A DNA stretch of 6,526 nt from Burkholderiales bacterium (GTDB lineage: Bacteria; Pseudomonadota; Gammaproteobacteria; Burkholderiales; Burkholderiaceae), in the NCBI GenBank assembly GCA_903643055.1, contig CAHJWV010000492.1, positions 1 to 6,526 of the forward strand, given 5' to 3'. Below are positions 1 through 6,526 of the stretch, in pieces (position 1 is the first letter of the stretch; every line of letters begins with the position of its first letter). The position numbers were made by a program, and so were the translations under genes. Below the pieces are notes generated by a model. The model saw only the letters and a program-made list of their open reading frames with translations, was not told where the DNA came from and made no database searches.

Positions 1-17
1 CAGCTGGTAATCGACCC

Positions 18-42
18 TTGGTCGGGATGGCCTCCCGACCGA
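18..42 (+). promoter_or_regulatory. GC-rich perfect hairpin upstream of the exporter genes
   Basis: Positions 20-27 (GGTCGGGA) pair perfectly with 33-40 (TCCCGACC) around a 5-nt loop; a U-G pair and a U-A pair can extend the stem to 18-42. No run of T follows, so it is not a classical intrinsic terminator. One frame has a TAA stop at 8-10, so the hairpin could sit just behind an upstream gene and act as a weak terminator or an mRNA 3'-end stabiliser. That would let a peptide gene be expressed more strongly than the exporter. The structure is seen; the role is inferred. Confidence 0.45.
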
Positions 43-79
43 TCCTGGCGCACATCAAGCGTCTTGCCGGCACGCTTCC

Positions 80-1327
80 ATGCCCAGCCTGTTTCGCCCT
101 GAAGTCATCGAAGGCCGGCGGCAAGCTTGGTTGGGCAGCATCCAGCTGATTCGTCCCGTGTCTTTCTCCGTGCTCACGGCATGGGTGATGGCGGTGGCCG
201 TGCTGGTTGGCGTGTATCTCGCGGTGGGTGAATACACCCGCAAAGCCCGCGTCACTGGTTATCTGGTGCCGGACACCGGCGTCATTCGCTTGGTAGCGCC
301 GCAATCGGCCACCGTGGTTGAAAGTCATGTGACCGAAGGCCAGGCAGTCCGGCAAGGCGATGTGCTGTTCGTGTTGTCACTGGACCGTGCGACCATCAAC
401 GGCGATGCCCAGGCTTCTGTGCAGTCCACGCTGTTGACTCGGCAGCAAAGCCTGCAGGCTACGGGACAGCAGCAGGCCTTGCTGCAGAAATCCCAAGCGG
501 CAGCACTCGATCGCCAGGTCGAGGACATGAAGCATGAGTTGCTGCAGATGGCCGCAGAGGCCGATCTGCAGCGTGAGCGCTTGGTGCTCGCCCAGAAGAC
601 ACAGGCCGAATGGGAGTCTTTGCAACGGCAGAACTTCATGTCGGCGGCGCAGGTACAGGCCAAGACCGAAGAGGTTCTGAGCACACGGGCCCAGCTCCAA
701 AGCGTGGAGCGCCAGCGCACCGCGCATTTGCGGCAGATCGCGATTCTCGAAGCGCAGCGCCGCGAGTTGCCGTTGCGTGGCTTAGCCCAGCAAGGTGAAC
801 TCGACCGCAACATGGCGGAGCTCGCGCAGAAGTCGGCTGAGAACGAAGCGCAGCGTCGCCTGTGGGTGCGTGCGCCACAAGATGGCATCGTGACGGCAGT
901 GCTCGTCAATGCCGGCCAGGCCACCACGCCGGCAACGGCGATGGCCAGCCTGGTTCCAGCGCAGGCCCATCTGCAGGCCCATCTGTTCGCGCCATCGAGC
1001 GCGGTCGGCTTTGTTCGAGCGCAGCAAGAGGTGCTGCTGCGTTATCAGGCTTATCCTTATCAGAAGTTCGGCCACCAGTCGGGCCATGTGCTGCAGGTCT
1101 CGCGCACGCCTTTGCAGCCGTCGGAGCTGGCAGGCCTGTCGCTTCCAGCGGGTTCTGAGCCGCTGTACCGGATCACCGTGGCGCTGGATACGCAGACGGT
1201 CCAGGCTTATGGCCAGGCACAGTCGCTGGTGTCTGGAATGCAGTTGGATGCTGACGTGCTGCTTGATCGGCGTCGTTTGATTGAATGGATTTTTGAGCCG
1301 GTCTTGAGCATCGCAGGCCGGGTGTGA
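80..1327 (+). CDS. HlyD-family periplasmic adaptor of a type I (C39-linked) exporter
   Basis: This is the membrane-fusion subunit that would connect the inner-membrane ABC exporter to an outer-membrane TolC-type channel. The 415-residue protein has a short cytoplasmic N-terminus (1-27), one membrane span at about 28-50, and a first lipoyl-like half around 63-98 ('GVIRLVAPQSATVVESHVTEGQAV'-like strand pattern). A long Gln/Glu/Ala-rich coiled coil covers about 110-260. The second lipoyl half lies at about 268-290 (WVRAPQDGIVTAV) and a beta-barrel region at about 295-390 contains YPYQKFG. The C-terminal LIEWIFEP stretch is, from memory, typical of adaptors paired with C39 ABC exporters (CvaA/RaxA-like). 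ATG 80 gives the family's usual start (MPSLFRPE), but no clear Shine-Dalgarno precedes it, so translation may be coupled to something upstream. The gene ends 7 nt before the ABC gene. Length is normal and no damage is seen. The exported substrate is unknown. Confidence 0.93.
   Translation: MPSLFRPEVIEGRRQAWLGSIQLIRPVSFSVLTAWVMAVAVLVGVYLAVGEYTRKARVTGYLVPDTGVIRLVAPQSATVVESHVTEGQAVRQGDVLFVLSLDRATINGDAQASVQSTLLTRQQSLQATGQQQALLQKSQAAALDRQVEDMKHELLQMAAEADLQRERLVLAQKTQAEWESLQRQNFMSAAQVQAKTEEVLSTRAQLQSVERQRTAHLRQIAILEAQRRELPLRGLAQQGELDRNMAELAQKSAENEAQRRLWVRAPQDGIVTAVLVNAGQATTPATAMASLVPAQAHLQAHLFAPSSAVGFVRAQQEVLLRYQAYPYQKFGHQSGHVLQVSRTPLQPSELAGLSLPAGSEPLYRITVALDTQTVQAYGQAQSLVSGMQLDADVLLDRRRLIEWIFEPVLSIAGRV
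962..985 (+). repeat. 12-bp perfect tandem repeat inside the adaptor gene
   Basis: CAGGCCCATCTG occurs twice back to back in frame, encoding QAHL-QAHL at residues 295-302. The flanking protein appears to have the family's usual length, so this is probably chance codon convergence and not a duplication with an effect. Confidence 0.6.
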
Positions 1328-1334
1328 GCGCGAG

Positions 1335-3458
1335 ATGCTGGATGGGTTGAATCTTCGCTTCGGCGGGCGCCGTGTGCCGCTGATCCTGCAAACCGAGGCC
1401 GCTGAATGCGGCCTCGCGTGCTTGGCCATGGTCGCTTCGCACCATGGCTTGCGCTCGGACCTGCCGACGCTGCGTCAGCGCTTCTCGCTGTCCTTGAAAG
1501 GCGTGACCTTGGCCGATCTCGTGCGCATGGCCGGCCAATTGCAGCTGACGCCGCGCCCCCTGCGTGCCGAACTGGATCACCTGCCGCAGCTGAACCTGCC
1601 TTGCGTGTTGCACTGGGACCTGAACCATTTTGTTGTGCTGACCGAGCTGACGCGCGATGGCGTCGTCATCCATGATCCCGCGCGTGGCGTGCGCCGGTTG
1701 GCACTGGCCGAGGTGTCGAAGCATTTCACCGGCATCGTGCTGGAACTGGCCCCAGCCGCGGATTTCAAACCGCATGTCGAGAAGCAGACGGTGAACCTGC
1801 GGCAGCTGCTCGGCCATGTGACGGGCCTCAAGCGCTCGCTGGCGCAGATCTTCGGACTCGCGCTTGCGCTGGAGGCGTTCACGCTGCTTTCGCCTTTCTT
1901 TATGCAATGGGTCGTCGACACCGTGCTGGTCAGCGCCGATCGCGATCTGCTGGTCACCTTGGGGATCGGTTTCGGGTTGCTGGTGATGATTCAGGTGGCG
2001 ACGGGCGCTATCCGCTCCTGGGCGGTGTTATACCTGTCTGCCACGCTGAATTTGCAATGGTTGGGCAACGTGTTTGCGCACCTGATGCGGTTGCCGGTCA
2101 GCTGGTTCGAGAAGCGCCATACCGGGGATGTGATGTCGCGCTTTGCGGCAGTTCAGCAGATTCAGCAGACGCTCACCACCAGCTTCATCGAGGCGGTGCT
2201 GGACGGCCTGCTGGTGGCGCTGACCTTCGTGATGATGTGGGTCTACAGCGGCAGGTTGACGGCGATCGCGCTGGGCTGCGTGGCGGCTTATGCGTTGCTG
2301 CGCTGGGTGTTTTTCCGGCCTCTGCGTGAGGCCACCGAGGAGACGATCATCCATGAGGCGAATCGCTCGACGCACTTTCTGGAGTCGCTGCGCGGCGTGC
2401 AGTCGATCAAGCTGTTCAACCGGCAGGAAGATCGCCAGGCGCAGTTCATGAACCGCGTGGTCGATGCGATGAACGCGAACATCGCGACGCGCAAGCTCGA
2501 CCTGATGTTCGGTGTGATGAACAAACTGATCTTCGGGCTCGAGCGCGTGGCGGTGATCTGGGTCGGGGCGATGTTGGTGATGGACCATCTGTTGTCGGTC
2601 GGCATGCTGTTCGCGTTCTTTGCCTACAAGGAGCAATTCGCTCAGCGCATCAGTGGCCTGATCGATAAGGTGGTCGAGCTGCGCATGTTGCGCTTGCAAG
2701 GCGAACGGCTGGCCGACATCGTGCTTACGCCACCGGAGGTCGACACCAGCGTTCTGTTGAGAGAGCGTGACCTTTCAACGCGCATCGAATTGATCGACAT
2801 CAGCTTCCGCTATTCAGACAGTGAGCGCGACGTGGTGAAAGATCTGAGTTTCGTCATTGAAGCGGGTGAGTCGGTGGCCATTGCCGGGCCATCGGGGTGC
2901 GGCAAGACGACCTTGCTGAAGCTGATGTTGGGCATTCATGCACCGAACTCGGGTGAGATCCGCATTGGTGGTGTGCCGATGGCTCAACTGGGGCTGCGCT
3001 CGTGGCGCGACATGATCGGCACGGTGATGCAGGACGATCAATTGTTTGGGGGATCGATCATCGACAACATCTGCTTCTTCGACCCGCAGCCCGACATCGA
3101 ATGGGTGGAGGAATGCGCTCGCATGGCGTCGGTCAATGAAGAGGTCGAGGCGATGCCGATGGGCTTTCATACCCTCATCGGCGACATGGGGGCCAGCATT
3201 TCAGGTGGCCAGAAACAGCGCATTCTCTTGGCTCGGGCGTTGTACAAAAGGCCCAAAATCTTGTTTCTCGATGAGGCAACCAGTGCGCTCGATGTCGATC
3301 GCGAGCGGCTGGTCAATCAGGCCATTCGTCAGCTGGAACTGACGCGCGTGATCGTGGCGCATCGCCCCGAAACCGTGGCGTCGGCTCACCGCGTGATCGT
3401 CTTGAAGGACGGCCACGTTTCACAGGATTTGCGCACGGTCACGACGGCCGGGCGATGA
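1335..3458 (+). CDS. C39-peptidase-containing ABC exporter (bacteriocin/peptide type, CvaB/RaxB-like)
   Basis: A 707-residue inner-membrane exporter expected to cleave double-glycine leader peptides and pump the mature peptide out with ATP. The N-terminal C39 domain (about 13-145) keeps the full active site: Q19 (oxyanion hole), C25 in AAECGLACL, H98 in LNHFVVL and D114 in IHDPARG. It is therefore a real protease, not the inactive C39-like domain of RTX exporters. The membrane domain (about 165-445) has six predicted spans near 171-192, 205-225, 286-303, 306-325, 398-415 and 420-436. The ATPase domain carries Walker A GPSGCGKTT (518-526), signature SGGQK (623-627), Walker B ILFLDE (642-647) with D-loop SALD, and switch His676. 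All motifs are intact, so it should be active. It starts 7 nt after the adaptor gene, with a weak GCGAG purine stretch upstream of ATG 1335. No dedicated substrate gene is visible in the window. Confidence 0.96.
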   Translation: MLDGLNLRFGGRRVPLILQTEAAECGLACLAMVASHHGLRSDLPTLRQRFSLSLKGVTLADLVRMAGQLQLTPRPLRAELDHLPQLNLPCVLHWDLNHFVVLTELTRDGVVIHDPARGVRRLALAEVSKHFTGIVLELAPAADFKPHVEKQTVNLRQLLGHVTGLKRSLAQIFGLALALEAFTLLSPFFMQWVVDTVLVSADRDLLVTLGIGFGLLVMIQVATGAIRSWAVLYLSATLNLQWLGNVFAHLMRLPVSWFEKRHTGDVMSRFAAVQQIQQTLTTSFIEAVLDGLLVALTFVMMWVYSGRLTAIALGCVAAYALLRWVFFRPLREATEETIIHEANRSTHFLESLRGVQSIKLFNRQEDRQAQFMNRVVDAMNANIATRKLDLMFGVMNKLIFGLERVAVIWVGAMLVMDHLLSVGMLFAFFAYKEQFAQRISGLIDKVVELRMLRLQGERLADIVLTPPEVDTSVLLRERDLSTRIELIDISFRYSDSERDVVKDLSFVIEAGESVAIAGPSGCGKTTLLKLMLGIHAPNSGEIRIGGVPMAQLGLRSWRDMIGTVMQDDQLFGGSIIDNICFFDPQPDIEWVEECARMASVNEEVEAMPMGFHTLIGDMGASISGGQKQRILLARALYKRPKILFLDEATSALDVDRERLVNQAIRQLELTRVIVAHRPETVASAHRVIVLKDGHVSQDLRTVTTAGR
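1394..1416 (+). other. perfect 9-bp inverted repeat over the C39 active-site codons
   Basis: CGAGGCCGC (1394-1402) and GCGGCCTCG (1408-1416) are exact reverse complements around the loop TGAAT. The stem covers codons 21-27 of the exporter, including the catalytic Cys25 codon TGC at 1407-1409, about 60-80 nt into the gene. A stem this GC-rich could form in the mRNA. It may simply follow from encoding EAAECGL with GC-rich codons. Confidence 0.75.
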
Positions 3459-3479
3459 ACCACCAGCGCTAGAAAGTTC

Positions 3480-4748
3480 ATGCAACTTGCCCTTTCTGCC
3501 GGAAGCGAACCCAATCCGCACGCGTTGGCGGCCCTGACGTTGGCGGGCGAGTCGTATTCGATCGTCGCGTCGCAGGACATCGTCGACGCACGCGGGGTCA
3601 AGCTGTGGACGCGCGGTCAGCCCGTTGCAGGCACGCTGAGCCAGCGGCTTCGCGATCGGCGGCTGCAGCGGCCCTTGGAAGTCTGCCTGGAGGCTGAATC
3701 AGGGGTCAATCTGCAGACGCTTCAGGCCGATCTGCAAGCCTTTGTCGAGTCTGATCATCCGCTCTCGTTCTCCGTTAGGCCTTGGGCCCATGTGCTGCAA
3801 GATCAGCTGCTGCAGTTGCCCTTGCATCCCGTGGCGCAACTGCTGCTGACCACCGCGCTGGCGACGCGCCCGAGCGGTGTGACACATGCGGTGGCGGGCA
3901 TGTTGCTCGCGGGCGCCATGATGGCCAGCCGCGCGGCGAGCCCTGCAGACATCCAACAGGCGATGTTGGGCGGCTTGCTCCATGATATCGGCGAGGTCTA
4001 CATCAATCCGCGCTACCTCGATTACACGCAGCCGCTGGATTTGATCGGTCACAAGCACCTGGTCGTGCATCCGCGCGTGGCGCAAATGCTGTTGTCGACG
4101 TTAACCGACTACCCCACCGCGCTGACGCGGGCCATTGCCGAGCACCATGAGCGCCTGGATCGTTCGGGTTATCCGGCGCGGCTGGAAGGCCCGGAGGTGT
4201 CGACGCTGGGGCGCGTTCTCAGCGTGATGGAGACGACATTGGGCTGCATGACATCCACACAGGCGCCGTTGACGCGGGCCAGCTTTGCGCTGCACGTGGT
4301 GCCCGGTGAGTTTGATCCGGTGTGGACCGCATTCGTGGCCGATGCGGCGCAAGCCTCGGGTGAAGCGCCTGCTGGCAATGACCTGCCCTCGCCTGCCAAT
4401 CGCGCAGCGCAACTCGAAGACATCGACCGGCAGCGTGCCGTCGCGCGGCTCTTGGCGCAAGACCTCAACGAGCAGCGGCGCACCTCCAAGATCACTGACG
4501 TCGTGACCGAGGCACAGGTGCGCTTGGATCAATTGCGTGCCGTCTGGGACGGCCTGGGCCTGTGGAGCGGCGCCATTGAAAGTGCGGGCCCTGCCGATCG
4601 CTTGAGCTTGCAGCTGGCGGAGATCGAATTGCGGCAACGCATGCGCGCTTTCCACCGCGAATGCCTGTTGTTGGCTGAAGGCCTGACCGAGGCCGAGAAG
4701 TTCCGTCTGGCGCCGCTCTGGAAGGGCTTGTTGGACGGGCGTGATTGA
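3480..4748 (+). CDS. divergent HD-GYP domain protein (putative cyclic-di-GMP phosphodiesterase or sensor)
   Basis: HD-GYP proteins hydrolyse cyclic di-GMP with a two- or three-metal centre. This 422-residue soluble protein has no membrane span or signal peptide. Residues about 30-72 (DARGVKLWTRGQPV and following) look like a small N-terminal beta domain often seen before HD-GYP domains. The HD-GYP core spans about 130-262: H136, H168-D169 (HDIGE), H197 (HP), H222-H223 (EHHERLD) and GYP at 230-232. Two usual residues differ: the Lys of HDIGK is E172, and the later metal-binding Asp (typical V-x-D) is aligned by eye with E251. Residues about 310-420 form a charged, helix-rich tail of unknown role. 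The gene starts 21 nt after the exporter stop, in the same frame, with a weak AGAAAG before ATG 3480, so co-transcription is likely. Catalysis is possible but not assured; it might bind a nucleotide without turnover. Confidence 0.85.
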   Translation: MQLALSAGSEPNPHALAALTLAGESYSIVASQDIVDARGVKLWTRGQPVAGTLSQRLRDRRLQRPLEVCLEAESGVNLQTLQADLQAFVESDHPLSFSVRPWAHVLQDQLLQLPLHPVAQLLLTTALATRPSGVTHAVAGMLLAGAMMASRAASPADIQQAMLGGLLHDIGEVYINPRYLDYTQPLDLIGHKHLVVHPRVAQMLLSTLTDYPTALTRAIAEHHERLDRSGYPARLEGPEVSTLGRVLSVMETTLGCMTSTQAPLTRASFALHVVPGEFDPVWTAFVADAAQASGEAPAGNDLPSPANRAAQLEDIDRQRAVARLLAQDLNEQRRTSKITDVVTEAQVRLDQLRAVWDGLGLWSGAIESAGPADRLSLQLAEIELRQRMRAFHRECLLLAEGLTEAEKFRLAPLWKGLLDGRD

Positions 4749-4778
4749 GGCCGCCTGTGCCCCAATGCCGTTGAACGG

Positions 4779-5045
4779 CTAAGACGAAGTCAATCGTTCT
4801 AACTCGGTAATCCAGCGCATGGCGTGTTCGCGATGGTCGCCGCACATGTCCTGCGATGCTTTCAATGAACCGCACACAACCGGCCGGTCGGGCTGGCCAA
4901 AGATCGCGCAGCGGTTGTCGTCGGTGAGCTGGAGGCAGCGCACGCCCGCCGGCTTGCTGACGCCGTTGATGCTTGGCATGCCGGGAATGGGCGTCGAGAT
5001 GGAAGGTGCGATGCAGCAGGCACCGCAGCCGGGTCGGCAATTCAT
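4779..5045 (-). CDS. YkgJ-family cysteine-cluster protein (YeiW-like)
   Basis: An 88-residue protein with eight cysteines at 3, 7, 10, 11, 37, 46, 58 and 68, beginning [11 protein letters not shown]. The pattern C-x3-C-x2-CC followed by spaced single cysteines is that of the YkgJ/UPF0153 group, and the wording closely recalls E. coli YeiW (about 84 residues). The cysteines are thought to bind a metal (zinc or an iron-sulfur cluster); the biological function is not known. ATG 5045 matches the conserved start of the family. No clear Shine-Dalgarno or promoter is visible upstream on the minus strand. It faces the HD-GYP gene tail to tail (30 nt between stops) and diverges from mnmG, so it is probably its own transcription unit. 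Confidence 0.9.
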   Translation of the reverse strand: MNCRPGCGACCIAPSISTPIPGMPSINGVSKPAGVRCLQLTDDNRCAIFGQPDRPVVCGSLKASQDMCGDHREHAMRWITELERLTSS

Positions 5046-5119
5046 GATTGCAATGGATGTGAAGGCGATGCAGATTCGACAACGAAACCACGGCGAGGCG
5101 CGCCCGGTTGCGGTGAGTC

Positions 5120-5148
5120 GTGACGCGGTGAAGGCCGCAGCCTAAAAT
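5120..5148 (+). promoter_or_regulatory. candidate sigma70 promoter for mnmG
   Basis: GTGACG (5120-5125, four matches to TTGACA) and TAAAAT (5143-5148, five matches to TATAAT) are separated by 17 nt, the preferred spacing. Transcription would begin near 5155, leaving a leader of about 55 nt before mnmG. The AT-rich hexamer stands out in a GC-rich region. This is a match by eye only. Confidence 0.5.
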
Positions 5149-5201
5149 TCACGCCCTGCCCACTCGCGCGATGGCGCCGAGAGCCGCGGCCCTCACCTCC
5201 C

Positions 5202-5205
5202 GGAG
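5202..5205 (+). promoter_or_regulatory. ribosome binding site of mnmG
   Basis: GGAG lies 5 nt before ATG 5211 and supports this start over the out-of-frame ATG at 5171. It is the clearest Shine-Dalgarno in the window. Confidence 0.75.
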
Positions 5206-5210
5206 TTTCC

Positions 5211-6526
5211 ATGTTGTATCCCCAACAGTTCGACGTCATTGTCGTCGGCGGCGGCCATGCCGGCACCGAAGCCGCATTGGCTGCGGCGCGCATGGGTTGC
5301 AGCACGCTGCTGCTGACCCACAACATCGAGACGCTGGGGCAAATGAGTTGCAATCCATCGATCGGTGGCATCGGCAAAGGTCATCTGGTCAAGGAGGTCG
5401 ATGCGCTCGGTGGCGCGATGGCCGCCGCGACCGACGAGGCGGGCATTCAGTTCCGCATCTTGAACAGCTCCAAAGGCCCGGCGGTTCGTGCCACGCGAGC
5501 TCAGGCCGACCGGATTCTGTACAAGGCGGCTATTCGGCATCGATTGGAGAATCAGCCCAACCTGACGCTGTTTCAGCAAGCGGTCGATGACTTGATGGTT
5601 GAAGGCGATCAAGTCGTTGGCGCCATCACTCAGGTCGGTATCCGCTTCAAGGGGCGCGCAGTGGTTTTGACTGCGGGCACCTTCCTCGATGGAAAGATCC
5701 ATGTCGGCTTGCAAAACCACGCGGGCGGCCGTGCAGGTGACCCTCCCGCGGTTTCGCTTTCGGCGCGTCTGAAGGAGCTGAAGCTTCCGCAAGGCCGTTT
5801 GAAGACTGGCACGCCACCACGCCTGGATGGGCGCAGCATCGATTTCAGCCAACTCACTGAACAGCCTGGTGACGGCATGGCCGGCGCCGATGGTTCTGCG
5901 CCGCAAACCCCGATGCCGGTGTTCAGCTTCATGGGGCAGGCCTCTCAGCATCCACGCCAAATGCCCTGCTGGATCACGCACACCAACGAACGTACCCACG
6001 ACATCATTCGCTCCGGCTTTGACCGCAGCCCGATGTTCACCGGTGTGATCGAAGGGGTTGGGCCACGTTACTGCCCGAGCATTGAAGACAAGGTCAATCG
6101 CTTTGCCGACAAAGACTCGCACCAGATTTTTCTGGAGCCCGAAGGCCTGACCACGCACGAGTTCTATCCCAATGGCATCAGCACCAGCTTGCCCTTCGAC
6201 ATTCAGCTTGCGGCGGTTCGATCGATGTGCGGCCTGGAAGGCGCGCACATTCTTCGGCCCGGTTATGCGATCGAATACGACTATTTCGACCCGCGCTCAT
6301 TGAAGGCAACGTTCGAGACCAAGTCGATTCGCGGCTTGTTCTTTGCCGGGCAGATCAACGGCACCACCGGCTACGAAGAGGCTGCCGCACAGGGCCTCTT
6401 CGCAGGCGTCAATGCGGCGCTACAGGTTCAAGGCAAGGACGCCTGGATGCCCCGGAGAGACCAGGCTTATCTGGGCGTACTGGTTGACGATCTGATCACC
6501 AAAGGCGTGACCGAGCCCTACCGCAT
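5211..6526 (+). CDS. mnmG: tRNA uridine-5-carboxymethylaminomethyl modification enzyme MnmG (GidA), 3' end outside window
   Basis: MnmG works with the GTPase MnmE to add the carboxymethylaminomethyl group at U34 of certain tRNAs, using FAD, NADH and methylene-tetrahydrofolate; it acts in the cytoplasm. The first 438 codons are present, out of about 630-650 for the family. The FAD-binding GGGHAG is at 13-18, and the conserved Cys47 sits in [12 protein letters not shown]. The first GidA signature [15 protein letters not shown] is at 284-298 with Cys288, the counterpart of the second conserved cysteine. The second signature [17 protein letters not shown] is at 379-395. A Gly/Pro-rich insert near 220-240 ([16 protein letters not shown]) is, as I recall, usual in Comamonadaceae. 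The reading frame is open to the last base, so the gene is cut only by the window edge. In related genomes rsmG and parAB commonly follow; that part is not visible here. Confidence 0.98.
   Translation, partial: MLYPQQFDVIVVGGGHAGTEAALAAARMGCSTLLLTHNIETLGQMSCNPSIGGIGKGHLVKEVDALGGAMAAATDEAGIQFRILNSSKGPAVRATRAQADRILYKAAIRHRLENQPNLTLFQQAVDDLMVEGDQVVGAITQVGIRFKGRAVVLTAGTFLDGKIHVGLQNHAGGRAGDPPAVSLSARLKELKLPQGRLKTGTPPRLDGRSIDFSQLTEQPGDGMAGADGSAPQTPMPVFSFMGQASQHPRQMPCWITHTNERTHDIIRSGFDRSPMFTGVIEGVGPRYCPSIEDKVNRFADKDSHQIFLEPEGLTTHEFYPNGISTSLPFDIQLAAVRSMCGLEGAHILRPGYAIEYDYFDPRSLKATFETKSIRGLFFAGQINGTTGYEEAAAQGLFAGVNAALQVQGKDAWMPRRDQAYLGVLVDDLITKGVTEPYR

Noticed and set aside
420..1100. Many CTGCAG sites in the adaptor gene as possible regulatory repeats
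   Set aside because: They fall mostly in frame as Leu-Gln codons in or near the Gln-rich coiled coil and reflect amino-acid content, not a spaced repeat array.
1173..1907. Minus-strand open frame (244 codons) across the adaptor/exporter junction
   Set aside because: It overlaps two clear + strand genes. Its His/Gln/Arg-rich product is typical of an antisense shadow, and it has no ribosome binding site or family resemblance.
4766..4780. Small inverted repeat GCCGT-TGA-ACGGC between the convergent HD-GYP and YeiW-like genes as a bidirectional terminator
   Set aside because: The stem is only 5 bp with a 3-nt loop, there is no T-run on either side, and it overlaps the stop codon of the minus-strand gene. 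It is too weak to call.
5046..5210. Search of the mnmG upstream region for origin elements (DnaA boxes), because gidA often lies near oriC
   Set aside because: No TTATCCACA-like box or AT-rich unwinding segment was seen. The region is GC-rich and fits a simple promoter region.
5171..5590. Open frame starting ATG 5171 ahead of mnmG
   Set aside because: It is out of frame with mnmG and overlaps it by several hundred bases. The GGAG site belongs to ATG 5211, and the product is Arg/Gly-rich without motifs.
5193..6248. Long minus-strand open frame (351 codons) opposite mnmG
   Set aside because: mnmG is unmistakable on the + strand here. Long antisense frames are common opposite GC-rich genes, and the translation, rich in Arg, Gln, His and Ala, has no recognisable motif.

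Overview
The window looks like a chromosomal segment of a betaproteobacterium, most likely Burkholderiales and probably Comamonadaceae. This rests on the high-GC codon usage and on the MnmG protein, whose wording (start '[28 protein letters not shown]', and a Gly/Pro-rich insert before 'PVFSFMG') matches what I recall from that family. No database search was possible, so the placement is inference.

Layout. Positions 1-79 are a short leader or the tail of something upstream, with a perfect 8-bp hairpin at 20-40. Three genes follow on the + strand in a tight, probably co-transcribed block. They are an HlyD-type periplasmic adaptor (80-1327), a C39-peptidase ABC exporter (1335-3458, 7 nt later) and a divergent HD-GYP protein (3480-4748, 21 nt later). 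Convergent to this block is a small cysteine-cluster gene of the YkgJ/YeiW type (minus strand, 4779-5045). A 165-nt divergent intergenic region with a plausible sigma70 promoter then leads to mnmG (gidA), which starts at 5211 and runs off the end of the window.

How the genes fit together. The adaptor and ABC protein form the inner-membrane part of a CvaA/CvaB- or RaxA/RaxB-like type I secretion system. The peptidase domain keeps its catalytic Cys, His and Asp, so it is expected to cut double-glycine leaders from small peptides while exporting them. Neither a precursor peptide nor a TolC-type outer-membrane partner lies in the window. The precursor, if linked, would be upstream of position 1. 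The HD-GYP gene directly behind the exporter keeps most metal ligands and the GYP motif but has changed two conserved positions. This suggests a cyclic-di-GMP (or related) sensor or phosphodiesterase that could be tied to the secretion system. The YeiW-like gene and mnmG look like ordinary chromosomal genes and mark the edge of the exporter block.

The most interesting points are the orphan-looking processing exporter linked to an altered HD-GYP protein, and a perfect 9-bp hairpin lying exactly over the catalytic-cysteine codons of the exporter. Nothing in the window clearly amounts to a wholly new system.
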